Assembly: GCA_019420065.1 (NCBI GenBank)
Contig: JAHZHX010000082.1
Coordinates: 1 to 7,856, forward strand
Length of the DNA: 7,856 nt
Direction: 5' to 3'
Origin: Clostridiales bacterium
GTDB taxonomy: Bacteria; Bacillota; Clostridia; Christensenellales; Aristaeellaceae
This document shows positions 5,751 to 7,856 of this stretch, piece after piece (the first letter of the stretch is position 1; each line of letters begins with the position of its first letter). The position numbers were made by a program, and so were the translations under genes. The notes under the pieces were generated by a model that worked only from the letters and a program-made list of their open reading frames with translations, ran no database searches and was not told where the DNA came from.

Positions 5751-7277
5751 TTAGTCAGCTCCTCTCAAAGACGGGTTGAACGCGTCGCGCAGACCATTGC
5801 CGAACAGGTTAAACGAAATTTCCAGCAGCGAAATAAACATCGCCGGGAAGAAAATAATGTACGGATCGGTTGACAGATAGTTTTTGCCGTTTGCCAGCAT
5901 GGTGCCTACCGACGTCATCGTTGAGGATTCAAGGTTAACGATGCCCAAGTAGGTCAGCGAGGATTCGGAGAAGATCACGCCCGGAATCACCAGCACCGAG
6001 CCGGTGATGATCGTGCCCAGCGCGTTGGGGAAAATATGCTTGAACATCAGCCGACGGTCGGAAGCGCCCAGCGTGCGGGCCGCCAGCACAAATTCCTGAC
6101 CTTTATAACGATAGAACTGCATGCGCACACGGGAAGCCATGCCGATCCACCCCGTCAGCACAAATGCAAATAGCAGCGCAGGCACCACGCCCACCCGCTT
6201 GCTTAAATGCAGCTGGAACAGCGTTGTTACCACCATGAACGGTATACCGCTCAGCACGTCGGATATGCGCTCCATCGTCATGTCGATCCATCCGCCGTAA
6301 TACCCCTCGATCGCGCCATATACCGCGCCGATAAAGAGGTTGAGCGCCGATACGCAAATCGCCAAAATGAAGGAGAAGCGCGCGCCCGACGCCAGACGGG
6401 TGAAAATATCCTGCCCGCGGCCATTGGTACCAAAGATGAACTCCGGCTCAAAGCCATAACGGTAAATGAAGTAATTATACTTATTGACGCGGCAGATATA
6501 GCTGGGCGCGGAGGAGGTGCCCGTCACACGCGCGTATGCCAGCGGCGCATCGGGATCGTTGTCCGCCGCAATACGAATGCTGTGATAAGCGTCATTGCCC
6601 TTGCTGGTCTGATAAACAGGGATGAAATTTCCTTCCTTATCCAGCTTGGCCACGCCCTTTTTGCTGGCCTCGTACCAGATGTTGGCGTCCGTCTGCTTGG
6701 CGTCCTTCAGCGCGGGGTAAATCACCTGCAAGCCGGTCTCATCCTGATACGCCTGCAGCTTTTCATATTCGGCGGGCGACAGGGTGAGGAACATCATGCC
6801 CATTTTATAATAATTGTCTACCAGCAGATCATAGTATGTGGTATTCTTGTTTGCCGAGGGATCAACATAGTTCTCCCGGTAAATCTCCTTGACCGGGCTC
6901 ATTCCGGTTTCCACGCCCATGGCGCAATAGCTCAGGTAATTAGCCTGATTGACCGTTACCTTGGACATGCCATCCACCCCGAGCCAGGAAAAAGCCGAGG
7001 ATCTGGGCGGCAGCTTGGCATACTGCAAATAGGTGGTGTCGGTCAGTGACAGCGTATACTTGTTTTCGCAGAAGATCGGCACCAGAACGGAATACAGCAC
7101 CAGGATCAGGATGATAATTGCCGCCACGACCGAGCCCTTGTTGCGGCAAAAGCGGTTGAACGCGTCCCTGAAATAGCCGATCGGCTTGGTCTCCAGCTTT
7201 TTATCATGCATCCGGCCTTCAGCGGGGACGAACTGGAACTTGGACGCCGGAATGTCGTTATACAAATTCTCGCTCAT
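5751..7277 (-). CDS. oppC: Oligopeptide/dipeptide ABC transporter permease, OppC type, with large extracytoplasmic insert
   Basis: Membrane permease of 508 residues; classical OppC has about 300. After a cytoplasmic N-terminus with YFRDAFNRFCRNKGS comes TM1 (about 48-69). Then about 210 soluble, Tyr-rich residues (70-281) precede the conserved FGTNGRGQDIF segment (282-292), where classical proteins usually read FGTDxxGRD. The core follows with TM segments near 302-320, 345-360, 363-382, 420-438 and 472-492. The EAA loop that docks on the ATPases is EFVLAARTLGASDRRLMFKH (395-414), and the C-terminal motif GLRDAFNPSLRG is intact. By topology the insert should face outside the cell, where it could touch the binding protein or the substrate. 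The start at 7277 overlaps the oppB stop by one base (TAATG), with GGGGAG nine bases upstream. The family is sure, the substrate is not. Confidence 0.93.
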   Translation of the reverse strand: MSENLYNDIPASKFQFVPAEGRMHDKKLETKPIGYFRDAFNRFCRNKGSVVAAIIILILVLYSVLVPIFCENKYTLSLTDTTYLQYAKLPPRSSAFSWLGVDGMSKVTVNQANYLSYCAMGVETGMSPVKEIYRENYVDPSANKNTTYYDLLVDNYYKMGMMFLTLSPAEYEKLQAYQDETGLQVIYPALKDAKQTDANIWYEASKKGVAKLDKEGNFIPVYQTSKGNDAYHSIRIAADNDPDAPLAYARVTGTSSAPSYICRVNKYNYFIYRYGFEPEFIFGTNGRGQDIFTRLASGARFSFILAICVSALNLFIGAVYGAIEGYYGGWIDMTMERISDVLSGIPFMVVTTLFQLHLSKRVGVVPALLFAFVLTGWIGMASRVRMQFYRYKGQEFVLAARTLGASDRRLMFKHIFPNALGTIITGSVLVIPGVIFSESSLTYLGIVNLESSTMTSVGTMLANGKNYLSTDPYIIFFPAMFISLLEISFNLFGNGLRDAFNPSLRGAD

Positions 7278-7856
7278 TATTTCTTGCTCCCCATTCTGAT
7301 TCTCGGATCAATAAAGCTGTAGCTCAGGTCAACCACAATGCCGCCTGCCAGACCGATAAGCGTATAGAACGCCGACAGCAGCAGGAAAATATTGTAATCT
7401 GGCTGCGCCGCCGTGATTGAGGCAACGTACAAGCTGCCAACGCCCGGCACACCAAAGATGTTTTCGATAATCAGAGAGCCTGACATAATGCCGATGAATT
7501 CGCCCAAAATCATGGGGAAAATCGGCACCATGGCATTGCGCAGCGCATGACGCACCGTCGTCTGGCTGCGGGAAAGGCCCTTGGTGCGCGCCAGCAGCAG
7601 AAAATCGCTGGTCAGCACCTCCGTCAGCTCCGCGCGGACATAGCGGGTCAAGCCTGCAACCGTGCCAAAGCCCAGAGAAAGAATCGCCGGCACCATGGAC
7701 ACGAACATCGGCCAGGAAAGCCAGTCGCGCCCGGCCTTTGCCTGCAGCGGGAACCACTGCAGCTTGAAGCACAGGAAATATTGTACCAAAAACGCATACA
7801 CATAGCTTGGCACAGACACGAACAGCATTACCAGCACGCTGATAAGCTGATCCTGC
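7277..7856 (-). CDS. oppB: Oligopeptide/dipeptide ABC transporter permease, OppB type (5' partial)
   Basis: C-terminal 192 residues of the partner permease. The frame is open to the right edge (reading QDQLISVLVMLFVSVPSY), so the start lies beyond 7856 and the GTG at 7837 is internal. Recognisable parts are SVPSYVYAFLVQYFL followed by KLQWFPLQ, the EAA loop DFLLLARTKGLSRSQTTVRH, the ALRNAMVPIFPMILGEF segment, IIENIFGVPGVGSLYV, and the C-terminal motif YSFIDPRIRMG that is typical of OppB/DppB. Four hydrophobic stretches fit the last membrane segments of the permease core. With OppC it forms the membrane channel for imported peptides. It is the first operon gene visible here; a promoter and any binding-protein gene must lie further right. 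Whether its missing N-terminal half is also enlarged cannot be seen. Confidence 0.92.
   Translation of the reverse strand, partial: QDQLISVLVMLFVSVPSYVYAFLVQYFLCFKLQWFPLQAKAGRDWLSWPMFVSMVPAILSLGFGTVAGLTRYVRAELTEVLTSDFLLLARTKGLSRSQTTVRHALRNAMVPIFPMILGEFIGIMSGSLIIENIFGVPGVGSLYVASITAAQPDYNIFLLLSAFYTLIGLAGGIVVDLSYSFIDPRIRMGSKK

Noticed and set aside
6207..7049. A 280-codon open frame on the + strand opposite oppC
   Set aside because: It is fully antisense to a confidently identified permease; composition and lack of motifs fit a shadow frame.

Overview
The window comes from a Gram-positive, probably clostridial (Bacillota) chromosome. The reasons are a sortase-anchored surface protein with Cna-B/pilin-type domains, a class B sortase, AGGAG/GGAGG ribosome binding sites and an oligopeptide ABC operon with Clostridia-style large subunits. 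No finer taxonomic placement is possible from the sequence alone. All the space is used: there are seven protein genes and no stretch over 140 bases without a gene.

Left part (1-2062, + strand). The C-terminal 323 residues of a cell-wall-anchored repeat protein run in from the left edge. They hold tandem Ig-like pilin/adhesin domains, a Pro-Thr hinge, a Cna-B-like domain and a sorting signal with the core MPKTG. After 139 bases comes a complete class B sortase with His, Cys and Arg catalytic residues. The two are a plausible substrate-enzyme pair that displays the protein on the cell wall.

Middle (2063-2122). A strong, nearly perfect hairpin with an A-tract on one side and a T-tract on the other separates two convergent transcription units. 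It should act as a terminator in both directions.

Right part (7856-2123, - strand). This is a tightly packed oligopeptide/dipeptide ABC transporter operon in the order oppB (5' end outside the window), oppC, oppD, oppF, followed by a small membrane protein that resembles DUF3899. Gene junctions overlap by 1 to 8 bases or are 1 base apart, so the set is almost certainly one transcript with translational coupling. No substrate-binding protein (OppA) is visible; it must lie outside the window.

The most unusual feature is that three of the four transporter subunits carry large insertions relative to textbook Opp/Dpp proteins. OppD has about 360 extra, mostly helical residues between the Q-loop and the ABC signature. 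OppC has about 210 extra residues between its first membrane segment and the permease core, predicted to lie outside the cell. OppF has about 55 extra residues between Walker A and the Q-loop. All lie in uninterrupted frames next to intact catalytic motifs, which points to an elaborated form of the transporter rather than decay.
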